From Ga0077527 sp964531455 (GTDB taxonomy: Bacteria; Pseudomonadota; Gammaproteobacteria; Burkholderiales; SG8-41): a stretch of 64,000 nt of DNA. The stretch's first letter is position 1. The number at the start of each line of letters is the position of its first letter. The position numbers and the translations under genes are program-made. A model generated the notes under the pieces. That model was not told the DNA's origin, searched no databases, and saw nothing but the letters and a program-made list of their open reading frames with translations. The DNA is taken from assembly GCA_964531455.1 (NCBI GenBank), contig CAZHFZ010000013.1:1-64000 (forward strand). Direction: 5' to 3'. Shown piece by piece: positions 1-7,651 of this stretch.

Positions 1-658
1 AATCGCATACCTTTGAAAGCGCGGGAAGTACATCAAGTCCGTAGGGGGTAAATGCGGCCGGGCTATCATCATTAACGTAGTGACCTGCTGAAAACGAATC
101 AAAAACAAACACGTTTGCCAATCTTGGATCTGCACTAACCCCATCCGTCCAAGTTACAGGCACATCTACTCCAGCCACTTGAAATACAATTTCCGATGAC
201 GCCTTGGCTGACGGTGCCGGAGCAAAAGCGTTAGCTCTGATAATCGGGGCGGCGCCTCTCGCGCGGCAAGCCTTCTTTATCACGCGAGCGTAGCCAGACT
301 TTCCAGAACCGTTATCACCGTAAATTACGGTCAGTCCATTTCCAGCACCAAAGGGAATGACTTGATCCGGAGGCAATCGGTTTACGTACTTTAGCTTTCC
401 TATTGAAACAAGAGAAACCGATTCGGCAGCACCTGGTGCAGGTGGAAGATGCGATTTGGAAATTGGGTTCACGACGATAGCCGGCCCATTCCCCGTATCT
501 GCCTTATGCTTGGAACGGCAAATTCGCTCAAGCTCTTCGATATCTACTTCGCCAAGACCACCTTTTACAACTATTCGCCTGAGCGCATCTCGTTGCCATT
601 CCGGCCTTGAGTTAGCCCAATCAAGAATCTCGTGTAATGCTGAAGCAGGCTTTGACAT
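1..658 (-). CDS. AAA family ATPase (SMC/RecF-like ABC head), 3' end cut off
   Basis: The reading frame is open from an ATG at 658-656 to the window edge, giving 219 codons; the C-terminal part lies outside. A good GGAG Shine-Dalgarno precedes the ATG. A helical N-terminal stretch (about residues 1-90) is followed by a Walker A motif, GDNGSGKSG, inside a VIYGDNGSGKSGYARV context typical of AAA_13/AAA_15-type ABC ATPases with inserted coiled coils. Such proteins act in DNA repair, restriction or phage defence. The Walker B and signature motifs would lie beyond the edge, so the subfamily cannot be named. Base composition is more AT-rich than the rest of the window. A 10-N gap separates it from the next gene, so adjacency to that gene depends on the scaffold being right. 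Confidence 0.8.
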   Translation of the reverse strand, partial: MSKPASALHEILDWANSRPEWQRDALRRIVVKGGLGEVDIEELERICRSKHKADTGNGPAIVVNPISKSHLPPAPGAAESVSLVSIGKLKYVNRLPPDQVIPFGAGNGLTVIYGDNGSGKSGYARVIKKACRARGAAPIIRANAFAPAPSAKASSEIVFQVAGVDVPVTWTDGVSADPRLANVFVFDSFSAGHYVNDDSPAAFTPYGLDVLPALSKVCD

Positions 659-683
659 GGGCTACTCCGATAAATAACCTCAA

Positions 684-693
684 NNNNNNNNNN
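684..693. other. assembly gap (10 N)
   Basis: A run of ten N between the start of the AAA ATPase gene and the end of the DUF2130 gene. Ten is probably a placeholder rather than a measured length, so the linkage of the first 683 bases to the rest should be treated as provisional. Confidence 0.95.
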
Positions 694-711
694 GTGGCAC
701 TTTCAAAGGTC

Positions 712-1974
712 CTATTTATCTATTCCTAATGCCTTGAACTCAAGACCTTCAATTTCCTGTAAAGACTTACCCGCAATCCCTTGTAAATCACCATACATCC
801 CCACTGTCGCCCCCATGACCCGCTCGATTTGCTCTTCACGCTTGGCCCACTGCTTCATTATGGCTTTGCGCTCTTTATCCAGATCTTCCTGCATGGTTGA
901 GAACGCTTCGACAATAGCCTCCACCCGATGACGAAAGCGTGGGCCGGTAAGGTACTGGTAAATCATCTCGGTTTTGGTCTGCTGTCCTTCCGAAGTCTGC
1001 CGCGCCACAGCGAGTTCTAATAATGATTGCCTTAACACCGCCGCCACGGGTAGTGCTGCCCGTGGATGAGTAACCCAGATGCCTTCGACCATTTCAAAAG
1101 TCTCAACACCCTTGGGCAACACCTGACTCACAATCACGGCAATTTCCGCTTTCGCAGTGCGCTGGTCTTCGCGCAACTTGACCAGCCACCCATCGCTCCA
1201 GTTCTTGGTACGCTTGGATTCCCAAAGGATAGTGCCGCACGCCTGACCGTTTGGGCTAACCACTCGCTGTAGCGCGTCGCCACCGAATTCGCCCTTGGGC
1301 ACCGGCTCGATGGAATCAAATGGAAACTTGGCGCGCAGCAGATTTTCAAGTTCAAGCTCCTGTACTTCGCCCTGGAGTTGCTGCGAACCCTGCTCGGCCC
1401 GGCGCTTGAGTTCCTCGATCTGTTTCTGCATTGCCAGTATGGTTTGCTCCTTTTCTGCGACTTTTAGTCTCTGCTGCTCTTCGACTTCTTTGCGCGCTTG
1501 ATCGCGCGTTGCTGCAAGACCTTCCTGAATCCGCTTCTCCACTGTGAGTTCCAATTCCCGCTTGGCATCGTCTAATTCACGCTGTTTGCGTATCAGATCC
1601 GCTTGCGCTTGCTGCGCTTCAGCCAGCTTAACGTCGCGCTGTTTTAGGACTTCATTTAACTCAATGATTTCTTTTGCTTTTTGCTCCAAATCATTGGCGG
1701 CCACTTGCTTAGCTTTTTTGGCTTCTTCTGCCACGATTTTGCTGCGTTCCTGCTTGAGTTTCTCCGCGACTTGATCGTCGATGGCTTCCTTGGCTTTAGT
1801 CAACGCTGCCTCTTGCTCTCGCAGCGTCGATTCACGCTTCACAATGTCCGCGTCTTTCTGCGCTAAACGTTTCTCGAACTCCTGTTTGGTGGCCGCCAGC
1901 AGAGGTGCCGCCAGCGACTCAGTGAGCTTAATTTCCGTTTTGCAATTCGGACAAATAATTGTTGGTTCGGCCAT
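712..1974 (-). CDS. DUF2130 family protein (coiled coil plus PD-(D/E)XK-like domain)
   Basis: This 420-residue protein starts at an ATG preceded by AGGAG. Residues 8-11 form a CPNC zinc-ribbon-like pair. Residues about 30-215 are a continuous charged coiled coil rich in E, K, Q and A. The C-terminal domain holds a pattern compatible with a PD-(D/E)XK nuclease fold: D233, then E252-S-K254 in the string WESKR, then Q271. This is the DUF2130 family, whose architecture recalls RmuC. The function is not established; a DNA-processing or defence-related role is inference from the fold. It lies next to a (gapped) AAA ATPase gene and has lower GC than the genes to its right. The stop is TAG at 714-712. 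Confidence 0.8.
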   Translation of the reverse strand: MAEPTIICPNCKTEIKLTESLAAPLLAATKQEFEKRLAQKDADIVKRESTLREQEAALTKAKEAIDDQVAEKLKQERSKIVAEEAKKAKQVAANDLEQKAKEIIELNEVLKQRDVKLAEAQQAQADLIRKQRELDDAKRELELTVEKRIQEGLAATRDQARKEVEEQQRLKVAEKEQTILAMQKQIEELKRRAEQGSQQLQGEVQELELENLLRAKFPFDSIEPVPKGEFGGDALQRVVSPNGQACGTILWESKRTKNWSDGWLVKLREDQRTAKAEIAVIVSQVLPKGVETFEMVEGIWVTHPRAALPVAAVLRQSLLELAVARQTSEGQQTKTEMIYQYLTGPRFRHRVEAIVEAFSTMQEDLDKERKAIMKQWAKREEQIERVMGATVGMYGDLQGIAGKSLQEIEGLEFKALGIDK

Positions 1975-2079
1975 AACAGCTCCTCATTTCTTATCGATGT
2001 TCAGCCCACGTAAAGATATAGCTTATCGACTTTAAAGTTGACCGTCCCTGATATTCCAACTTAGACTTTTTGCGTCAAT

Positions 2080-2994
2080 TCATGGTTTTGCGCGAGCCTT
2101 TCCCTGCCCCCACCGCTTCCTCAGCATCGCCAGAAACTCCTGCGTCGCCGGTGATAACGTCACGCCGCGCCGCCGGATCATCGCCACCGTCCGCGTCAGG
2201 CTCGGATCAACCAGCGGTCGGCTGACCACTTGCGGATTGTTGCGCCCCGATAACGCCAGTGCCGGAACCGCAATCACGCCGATCCCGGCCTCAACCATGC
2301 CCAACCCGGTCCAGAACGAATGCTGCACTTCGTAGGTCCAGCGCTGCTGCGGCAGATTCGCAGGCAGACCGAAGTCGAGCAGCGCGCGGTTGCCACTCAT
2401 CCGGCCGACGGTGATGACGCGGTGCTGTTCGAGATCAGACCACTTCACCGTTTTCTTTTTCGCCAGCGCATGGTCGCGGTGACAGGCCAGCACGAACGGG
2501 TCTTCGAACAGGGCCTCGGTGTCCAGTTCCGGCGTATCGGCGCCGGACAGCGTGAGCCCGAATTCCGCTTCACCGCCCAGCACCGCCTGCAGCACTTCGT
2601 TGGCATGCACATCGAGAATACGAATGCGGTTGTCCGGGTGCTCCGCGCTGTAATCACGAATCACCGGCGGCAGCATGTACATGGCTGCAGTTGGGACGCA
2701 GGCCACCGTGACCTGGCCGGCACCACGCTTCGCCATGTCGCGCAGTCCTGCGAGTGAGTTCTCCAATTCCTCGATCAGCCGCCGCGCCTGCGGCAGGAAG
2801 TCGCGGCCTACGGCGGTGAGCCGCACCTTGCGCGTGGTGCGGTCAAGAAGACGCACACCCAGTTCCTCCTCCAGTTTGCTGATGCGCCGCGACAGGGCGG
2901 ATTGGGAGAGATGCAGCGCTTCTGCGGCCTGGTGAAAGCTGCCGAGTTCCGCAATGCGGGCAAAAGCCTGCAAACCGTGAGTATCAATGTTCAT
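2080..2994 (-). CDS. LysR-family transcriptional regulator
   Basis: The protein has 304 residues, the usual length for the family. Residues 1-60 form the winged helix-turn-helix (SFHQAAEALHLSQSALSRRI region) and residues about 90-295 the periplasmic-binding-protein-like effector domain. It is divergent from the FAD dehydrogenase gene, with 127 bp between the two starts. That arrangement is classical for a LysR protein controlling its neighbour and itself. By analogy with the Salmonella tcuR-tcuABC locus it may respond to tricarballylate or a related carboxylate, but this is inference from context. A candidate operator lies at 3012-3047. Confidence 0.9.
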   Translation of the reverse strand: MNIDTHGLQAFARIAELGSFHQAAEALHLSQSALSRRISKLEEELGVRLLDRTTRKVRLTAVGRDFLPQARRLIEELENSLAGLRDMAKRGAGQVTVACVPTAAMYMLPPVIRDYSAEHPDNRIRILDVHANEVLQAVLGGEAEFGLTLSGADTPELDTEALFEDPFVLACHRDHALAKKKTVKWSDLEQHRVITVGRMSGNRALLDFGLPANLPQQRWTYEVQHSFWTGLGMVEAGIGVIAVPALALSGRNNPQVVSRPLVDPSLTRTVAMIRRRGVTLSPATQEFLAMLRKRWGQGKARAKP

Positions 2995-3011
2995 GGAGGG
3001 TGCTTATCGTC

Positions 3012-3047
3012 TTATTGATGCAAAACTGCGAACAATTGTTGCAATAA
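3012..3047. promoter_or_regulatory. candidate LysR operator (imperfect inverted repeat)
   Basis: TTATTGATGCAA and TTGTTGCAATAA are imperfect inverted repeats (9 of 12 positions) separated by 12 bp. They sit in the divergent spacer, 18-53 bp upstream of the lysR start. The TTATTG/CAATAA outer arms match exactly. Size and position suit a LysR-type recognition site. No convincing -35/-10 pair for the dehydrogenase gene was seen, which would fit an activator-dependent promoter. Confidence 0.45.
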
Positions 3048-3121
3048 TCTCATTTTACTCAAGAGTCTCCGAAAAGGATAATTGCGCACCGTCTGAAACC
3101 CGCTTATCGAAAGGCCAGAAA

Positions 3122-4606
3122 ATGTCCGAATTTGATGTGATCGTTGTCGGCAAAGGCAATGCCGCCATGTGCGCCGCCCTGTCGGCCCATGACCAGGGCG
3201 CCAAAGTCGCCATCCTCGAAGCCGCGTCCGAAGACGAAGGCGGCGGCAACAGCCGTTTCGCCGGCGGCGTGATGCGTTTCGCCTACGAAACCGTCGAAGA
3301 CCTGCTGAAGATCACGGACATTACCGAACAGGAAATCGCCGAATCCGATTTCGGCACCAACACCCGCGAGGAATTCCTCGACAAGATCCACCAGCTCACC
3401 GCCTACCGCACCGACCCCGATCTGTCGGAATATCTGGTCAATGAAAGCCTGCCGACGATGATCTGGCTGCGCGAAAAAGGTGTGAAGTTCGTGCCGAACT
3501 GGGGTCGCCAGTCGGCAGTGGTCGACGGCAAGCGCAAATTTTTCGGCAACATGCCAATCGAAGCCCACGGCGGCGGCGCAGGACTCGTCGAATACCTGAA
3601 CAAGGCCGTCAAAAAAGCCGGCATCCCGGTGCATTTCGAAACCCGCGCAATCAAGCTGCTGTATGACGGCGCCACGGTCAGCGGCGTGCAGGTACGGCAG
3701 AAGGGCAAGTCCTTCGAAATGAAAGCCAAGGCCGTGGTACTGGCCTGCGGCGGCTTCGAAGCCAACCCTGAAATGCGCGCCCGTTACCTCGGACCGGGCT
3801 GGGAACTGGCGAAGGTTCGCGGCACGCGCTTCAACGTCGGCGACGGCCTGAAAATGGCGCTGGACATCGGCGCCGCACCCTACGGTAACTGGTCGGGCTG
3901 CCACGCCACCGGCTGGGACCGCTACGCGCCGGAGTTCGGCGACGTCAGCGTCGGCGACCAGTTCCAGAAACACAGCTATATCTTCGGCCTGCTGATCAAC
4001 GCCGAAGGCAAACGCTTCGTCGACGAAGGTTATGACTTCCACTCCTTCACCTACGCCAAATACGGCGGCGAAGTGCTGAAACAGCCGGGCCAGTTTGCAT
4101 GGCAGGTGTTCGACTCCAAGGTCACCAAGCTGCTGCGCTCGGAATACCGCATCAAATACATGACCAAGGTCAGCGCCAATACGCTGGAAGAACTCGCGAC
4201 CAAGCTGGAAGGCGTGAATCCCGAACAGTTCCTCAAAACCGTAAACGAATACAACGCCGCAGTACAAAAAGACGTGCCGTTCAACCACGTGATCAAGGAC
4301 GGCAAGGGTACGGTCGGCATCGAGCCGGCAAAATCGAACTGGGCGCAGGCGCTCGACGCCCCGCCTTACGATGCCTACGCCACCACCTGCGGTATCACCT
4401 TCACCTTCGGCGGTCTGCGTGTCGAAAAGGAATCCGGTCAAGTGGTGGATTCGAACCAGCTGCCGATTCCGGGCCTGTATTGCGCCGGCGAAATGGTCGG
4501 TGGCCTGTTCTATTTCAACTACCCGAGCGGCACCGGTCTGGTGTCGGGTGCCGTATTCGGCAAACTTGCGGGCACCTCCGCAGGCAAAGCCGCGACACAG
4601 GGATAA
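3122..4606 (+). CDS. FAD-dependent dehydrogenase, TcuA/fumarate reductase flavoprotein family
   Basis: The 494-residue protein begins with an FAD dinucleotide-binding motif (VIVVGKGNAAMCAALSA, roughly residues 5-21; GxGxxA variant). It continues with GGGNSRFAGGVMRF, similar to the GGNS segment of tricarballylate dehydrogenase TcuA. The C-terminal FAD segment GLYCAGEMVGG and the substrate-side motif FNYPSGTGLVSGAVFGKLAG are also present. I chose the ATG at 3122, because the longer frame from 2987 would add 45 residues with no family resemblance. Family members oxidise or reduce C-C bonds in carboxylates; TcuA converts tricarballylate to cis-aconitate. It is followed after 12 bp by a MmgE/PrpD gene. 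No TcuB-like Fe-S/cytochrome partner is present. The exact substrate is unknown. Confidence 0.85.
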   Translation: MSEFDVIVVGKGNAAMCAALSAHDQGAKVAILEAASEDEGGGNSRFAGGVMRFAYETVEDLLKITDITEQEIAESDFGTNTREEFLDKIHQLTAYRTDPDLSEYLVNESLPTMIWLREKGVKFVPNWGRQSAVVDGKRKFFGNMPIEAHGGGAGLVEYLNKAVKKAGIPVHFETRAIKLLYDGATVSGVQVRQKGKSFEMKAKAVVLACGGFEANPEMRARYLGPGWELAKVRGTRFNVGDGLKMALDIGAAPYGNWSGCHATGWDRYAPEFGDVSVGDQFQKHSYIFGLLINAEGKRFVDEGYDFHSFTYAKYGGEVLKQPGQFAWQVFDSKVTKLLRSEYRIKYMTKVSANTLEELATKLEGVNPEQFLKTVNEYNAAVQKDVPFNHVIKDGKGTVGIEPAKSNWAQALDAPPYDAYATTCGITFTFGGLRVEKESGQVVDSNQLPIPGLYCAGEMVGGLFYFNYPSGTGLVSGAVFGKLAGTSAGKAATQG

Positions 4607-4618
4607 GGAACTCACTAC

Positions 4619-6043
4619 ATGTCCTCAAACAAACCGCCGCTGCTCGCCGATGCCACGCGCGATCTCGCCCGCTTCGGTGCGGCTTTGCGTTATGAGGACA
4701 TTCCCGCCGAGGCCGTTGCGCGCATCAAGCTGTCGCTGCTCGACAGCCTCGGTTGCTGCCTGTTCGGTGCGACGCTGCCGTGGACGCGCAAGGTGGCCGA
4801 ACTCGCCGATGCTGAAGGCGCAAAGCCGGTCGCCACGCTGATCGGTCTGGGTCGCAAGACTTCGCCGGCCCTCGCGGCGCTGGTAAACGGTACGTCGGGC
4901 CACGCCTTCGAGCTCGATGACATTCACAAGGAATCAATCGTCCACGCCGGTTCGATCGCCACGCCGGTGGCGCTCGGTCTTGCCGAATCAAAAGGCAAAG
5001 TGTCGGGTCGCGATCTGCTGACCGCCATGGTCGCCGGATATGAAATCGGCCACCGCGTTGGCAACGCAGCAACAATGAGCCTGTTTTTCCGCGGCTTCCA
5101 TCCACAGGGCACATCGGGCACCTTCGTCGCTGCGGCAACTGCGGCGCGCATGCTGAACCTCAATGCCACGCAGTTCCAGCACGCGCTGGGCATGGCCGGC
5201 TCTCAAGCCGGCGGCCTGATGGCGGCGCAGGAAGGCGCGATGGTCAAACGCTTTCACAGCGGCCGCGCGGCGCAAAGCGGTGTCTATGCCGCACAACTGG
5301 CTTCACGCGATTTCACCGGCATTCTCGATGCGCTGGAAGCGCCGTACGGCGGTTATCTGTCGACCTACTCCGACAAGCCGAATCCGTCGCGCCTCACTGA
5401 TGGACTCGGCAATGAGGGCCTCGACAGGACCTGGGAAACGCTCAATGTCGGCTACAAGCCTCACGCCAGCGTCACCAGCATCCACAGCGCACTCGATGCA
5501 CTGTCGGAACTGATGAAGGAGCACGGCATCAAGGCCCGTGACATCGCCAAAGTCGAAACCGGCCTGTCACCGATGACGCATGTGCACTGCGCCTGGGAAT
5601 ACAAGGCGCAGGGTGTCACCGCAGCACAGATGAATCTGTATTACGGCATGGCGGTGATCGCACTTGACGGCGCGGCATTCACCGAACAGTTCCGTGAAGT
5701 GCGCCTCGCCGATCCGCAGATTCTCGACTTCATCACGCGCATCACTGCGCATGTCGATCCCGAGATTGAAAAAATGGGCGCGCCGTTCCGCCACGCCTCG
5801 CGCGTGAAGATCACCACCCGTGACGGCAAAGTGCATGAGAAACTTGCACTACACCGCCGTGGCAGCCCCGAGAATCCGCTGGCGCCGGAGGAAGTCATTC
5901 ACAAGTTCCGCAACGTCGTTGCGCCGTGCATGAGCAAAACCGACGCCGAACGCATCATCACGACCGTTGACCGATGCGAGTTACTCGCCGACATCAATGA
6001 GTTGGCAACCATCGTCGGCGCGGCGGTCACGCTGCCGAAGTAA
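4619..6043 (+). CDS. MmgE/PrpD family protein, paralogue 1
   Basis: The 474-residue protein matches the MmgE/PrpD family (2-methylcitrate dehydratase, cis-aconitate decarboxylase, iminodisuccinate epimerase). It has an all-helical N-terminal domain (about 1-270) and a C-terminal alpha/beta lid. Visible active-site landmarks are FELDDIHKESIVH (about residues 100-112), GFHPQGTSG (about 160-168) and MVKRFHSGRAAQSG (about 208-221). It starts 12 bp after the FAD dehydrogenase with an AAGGA ribosome-binding site, so the two are probably co-transcribed. Whether it dehydrates, decarboxylates or epimerises cannot be told from sequence. It resembles the next paralogue more than the third. Confidence 0.88.
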   Translation: MSSNKPPLLADATRDLARFGAALRYEDIPAEAVARIKLSLLDSLGCCLFGATLPWTRKVAELADAEGAKPVATLIGLGRKTSPALAALVNGTSGHAFELDDIHKESIVHAGSIATPVALGLAESKGKVSGRDLLTAMVAGYEIGHRVGNAATMSLFFRGFHPQGTSGTFVAAATAARMLNLNATQFQHALGMAGSQAGGLMAAQEGAMVKRFHSGRAAQSGVYAAQLASRDFTGILDALEAPYGGYLSTYSDKPNPSRLTDGLGNEGLDRTWETLNVGYKPHASVTSIHSALDALSELMKEHGIKARDIAKVETGLSPMTHVHCAWEYKAQGVTAAQMNLYYGMAVIALDGAAFTEQFREVRLADPQILDFITRITAHVDPEIEKMGAPFRHASRVKITTRDGKVHEKLALHRRGSPENPLAPEEVIHKFRNVVAPCMSKTDAERIITTVDRCELLADINELATIVGAAVTLPK

Positions 6044-6057
6044 GCCCCGAACAGAAT

Positions 6058-6085
6058 TCGCAAATACTTGTTTTTATTGATATTT
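6058..6085 (+). repeat. 28-bp AT-rich intergenic element, copy A
   Basis: The element begins TCGCAAATAC, continues TTGTTTTTATTG and ends ATATTT. It lies 14 bp after the stop of the first MmgE/PrpD gene. Related copies sit at 35061-35088, 21282-21309 (minus) and 62701-62729 (minus). The nine bases TTGTTTTTA are identical in copies A, C and D, with one change in B. Confidence 0.55.
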
Positions 6086-6101
6086 CTATAGCCCGTTTTT
6101 T

Positions 6102-6201
6102 NNNNNNNNNNNNNNNNNNNNNNNNNNNNNNNNNNNNNNNNNNNNNNNNNNNNNNNNNNNNNNNNNNNNNNNNNNNNNNNNNNNNNNNNNNNNNNNNNNN
6201 N
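6102..6201. other. assembly gap (100 N) between repeated 15-nt ends
   Basis: One hundred N, a standard unknown-length placeholder. The 15 bases before the gap (TATAGCCCGTTTTTT, 6087-6101) recur immediately after it (6202-6216). The two contig ends therefore probably overlap, and the real gap may be zero or negative. Confidence 0.9.
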
Positions 6202-6243
6202 TATAGCCCGTTTTTTTATAGACCCATCACAGGAATCCGCCCC

Positions 6244-7641
6244 ATGGCCCAGCAATCGACGCAACCCCATCCCTACACCCGCGATATCGCAACGTTCGTT
6301 TCCGGTCTGACCTACGACAAGATTCCGGAAGAAGTACGTCATCGCAACAAACTGCTGATGCTGGATTCGCTCGGTTGCGCACTGTACGGCGCGGACCTGG
6401 AGTGGACACGCATCCTGCAGGACAAACTGAGCGCCATCGACAGCACACGCCAGTGCAGCGTCTGGGGCACCAACAAGAAACTCTCCGCACCACATGCTGC
6501 ACTGGTCAATGGCACGCAGGTGCAAGGCTTTGAACTGGACGACGTGCACCGCGCCGGCGTGCTGCATGTCGGCGCCGTGGTGTTGCCCGCACTGATCTCG
6601 GTCACTGAACTGAAACCCGGCATGAGCGGCAAGGAATTCCTCACCGCCTCCGTAGCCGGTTACGAAATCGGACCCCGCGTCGGTCTGTGCATGGGCCCGG
6701 CGCACATTGCCTCCGGCTGGCACTCGGGCGCCACACTGGGCGTGTTCTCCGCCGCCGCAGGTGCTGCACGCGGCATGAAACTCGATGTCGACAAGACCGT
6801 TCACGCGCTGGGCATCGCCGGCACTCAGGCCGCCGGCCTGATGGCCGCGCAGTTCGGCGCGATGGTCAAACGCATGCACGCCGGCCGCTCCTCGCAGTCC
6901 GGCCTTTACGGCGCGCTGTTCGCCGAAGGCGGCTTCACCGGGATCATTGACGTGCTGGAGAACCCGTACGGCGGCTTCTGCACGACGATGTCGCAGTCGA
7001 CCGACAAGTTCAACCTGAAGGAACTCACTGCCGGCTTCGGCGAAGTCTGGCAGACCATGGGCATCGCACTGAAGTTCTATGCCTGCGTCGGCAGCAATCA
7101 CACCACGCTCGACGCACTGCGCGAGATGGATGCCGAACGGCCCTTCACCGCCAAGGACGTGAAAAAAGTCGTGGTCTACGGCTCCGAGGTCACGGTGCAC
7201 CACGTCGGCTGGCCGTACAAGCCTCAGGGCCTGACTTCAGCCCAGCTGAACCTGCCGTACTGCATCGGCACCTGGCTGCTTGAAAAAGACGTGTTCGTCG
7301 ACCAGTTCACCGAAGCGATGGTGGCTGATCCGGCACGCATCGCGGAGTCGCGCAAGGTCGAAGTGCTCCACGATCCGGCGATCACCGCGCTGGGCGCCAA
7401 GATGCGCCACAAGGTGCACGTCGAACTGCACTTGAACGATGGCACCGTGATGAAGCGCACTGTCGAATCCGCACGCGGCAGCGAATTCCGTTTCGCCAGC
7501 GACGCTGACATCATCGCGAAATTCGAGAAGCTCGCAGTCAAGGCGCTGCCGAAGGCACAGGTCGAACAGCTGCGCGACGCGGTTATGGGCATCGAGAAAC
7601 TTCCCGATGCCACCGTGCTGTCCAAACTGATGTCGGTCTGA
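6244..7641 (+). CDS. MmgE/PrpD family protein, paralogue 2
   Basis: The 465-residue protein aligns end to end with the preceding paralogue. Matching landmarks are FELDDVHRAGVLHVG (about residues 98-112), GWHSGATLG (about 159-167) and MVKRMHAGRSSQSG (about 203-216), so the conserved acidic, histidine and lysine positions are kept. The start is an ATG after an AGGA site. It is separated from paralogue 1 by 200 bp that include the gap and repeat copy A, and may have its own promoter hidden in the unsequenced part. It is followed after 10 bp by the third paralogue. The family is clear but the reaction is unknown. Confidence 0.88.
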   Translation: MAQQSTQPHPYTRDIATFVSGLTYDKIPEEVRHRNKLLMLDSLGCALYGADLEWTRILQDKLSAIDSTRQCSVWGTNKKLSAPHAALVNGTQVQGFELDDVHRAGVLHVGAVVLPALISVTELKPGMSGKEFLTASVAGYEIGPRVGLCMGPAHIASGWHSGATLGVFSAAAGAARGMKLDVDKTVHALGIAGTQAAGLMAAQFGAMVKRMHAGRSSQSGLYGALFAEGGFTGIIDVLENPYGGFCTTMSQSTDKFNLKELTAGFGEVWQTMGIALKFYACVGSNHTTLDALREMDAERPFTAKDVKKVVVYGSEVTVHHVGWPYKPQGLTSAQLNLPYCIGTWLLEKDVFVDQFTEAMVADPARIAESRKVEVLHDPAITALGAKMRHKVHVELHLNDGTVMKRTVESARGSEFRFASDADIIAKFEKLAVKALPKAQVEQLRDAVMGIEKLPDATVLSKLMSV

Positions 7642-7651
7642 TCAATCCGCA

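Noticed and set aside
456..677. small plus-strand frame at the left edge
   Set aside because: It lies opposite the AAA ATPase gene, which has a Walker A motif and a ribosome-binding site on the minus strand.
3104..4615. 503-codon frame antisense to the FAD dehydrogenase gene
   Set aside because: Composition-driven shadow; the plus strand encodes a clear flavoprotein with conserved motifs.
5899..7203. 434-codon minus-strand frame across the 100-N gap
   Set aside because: It consists of antisense sequence of two MmgE/PrpD genes joined through unknown bases.
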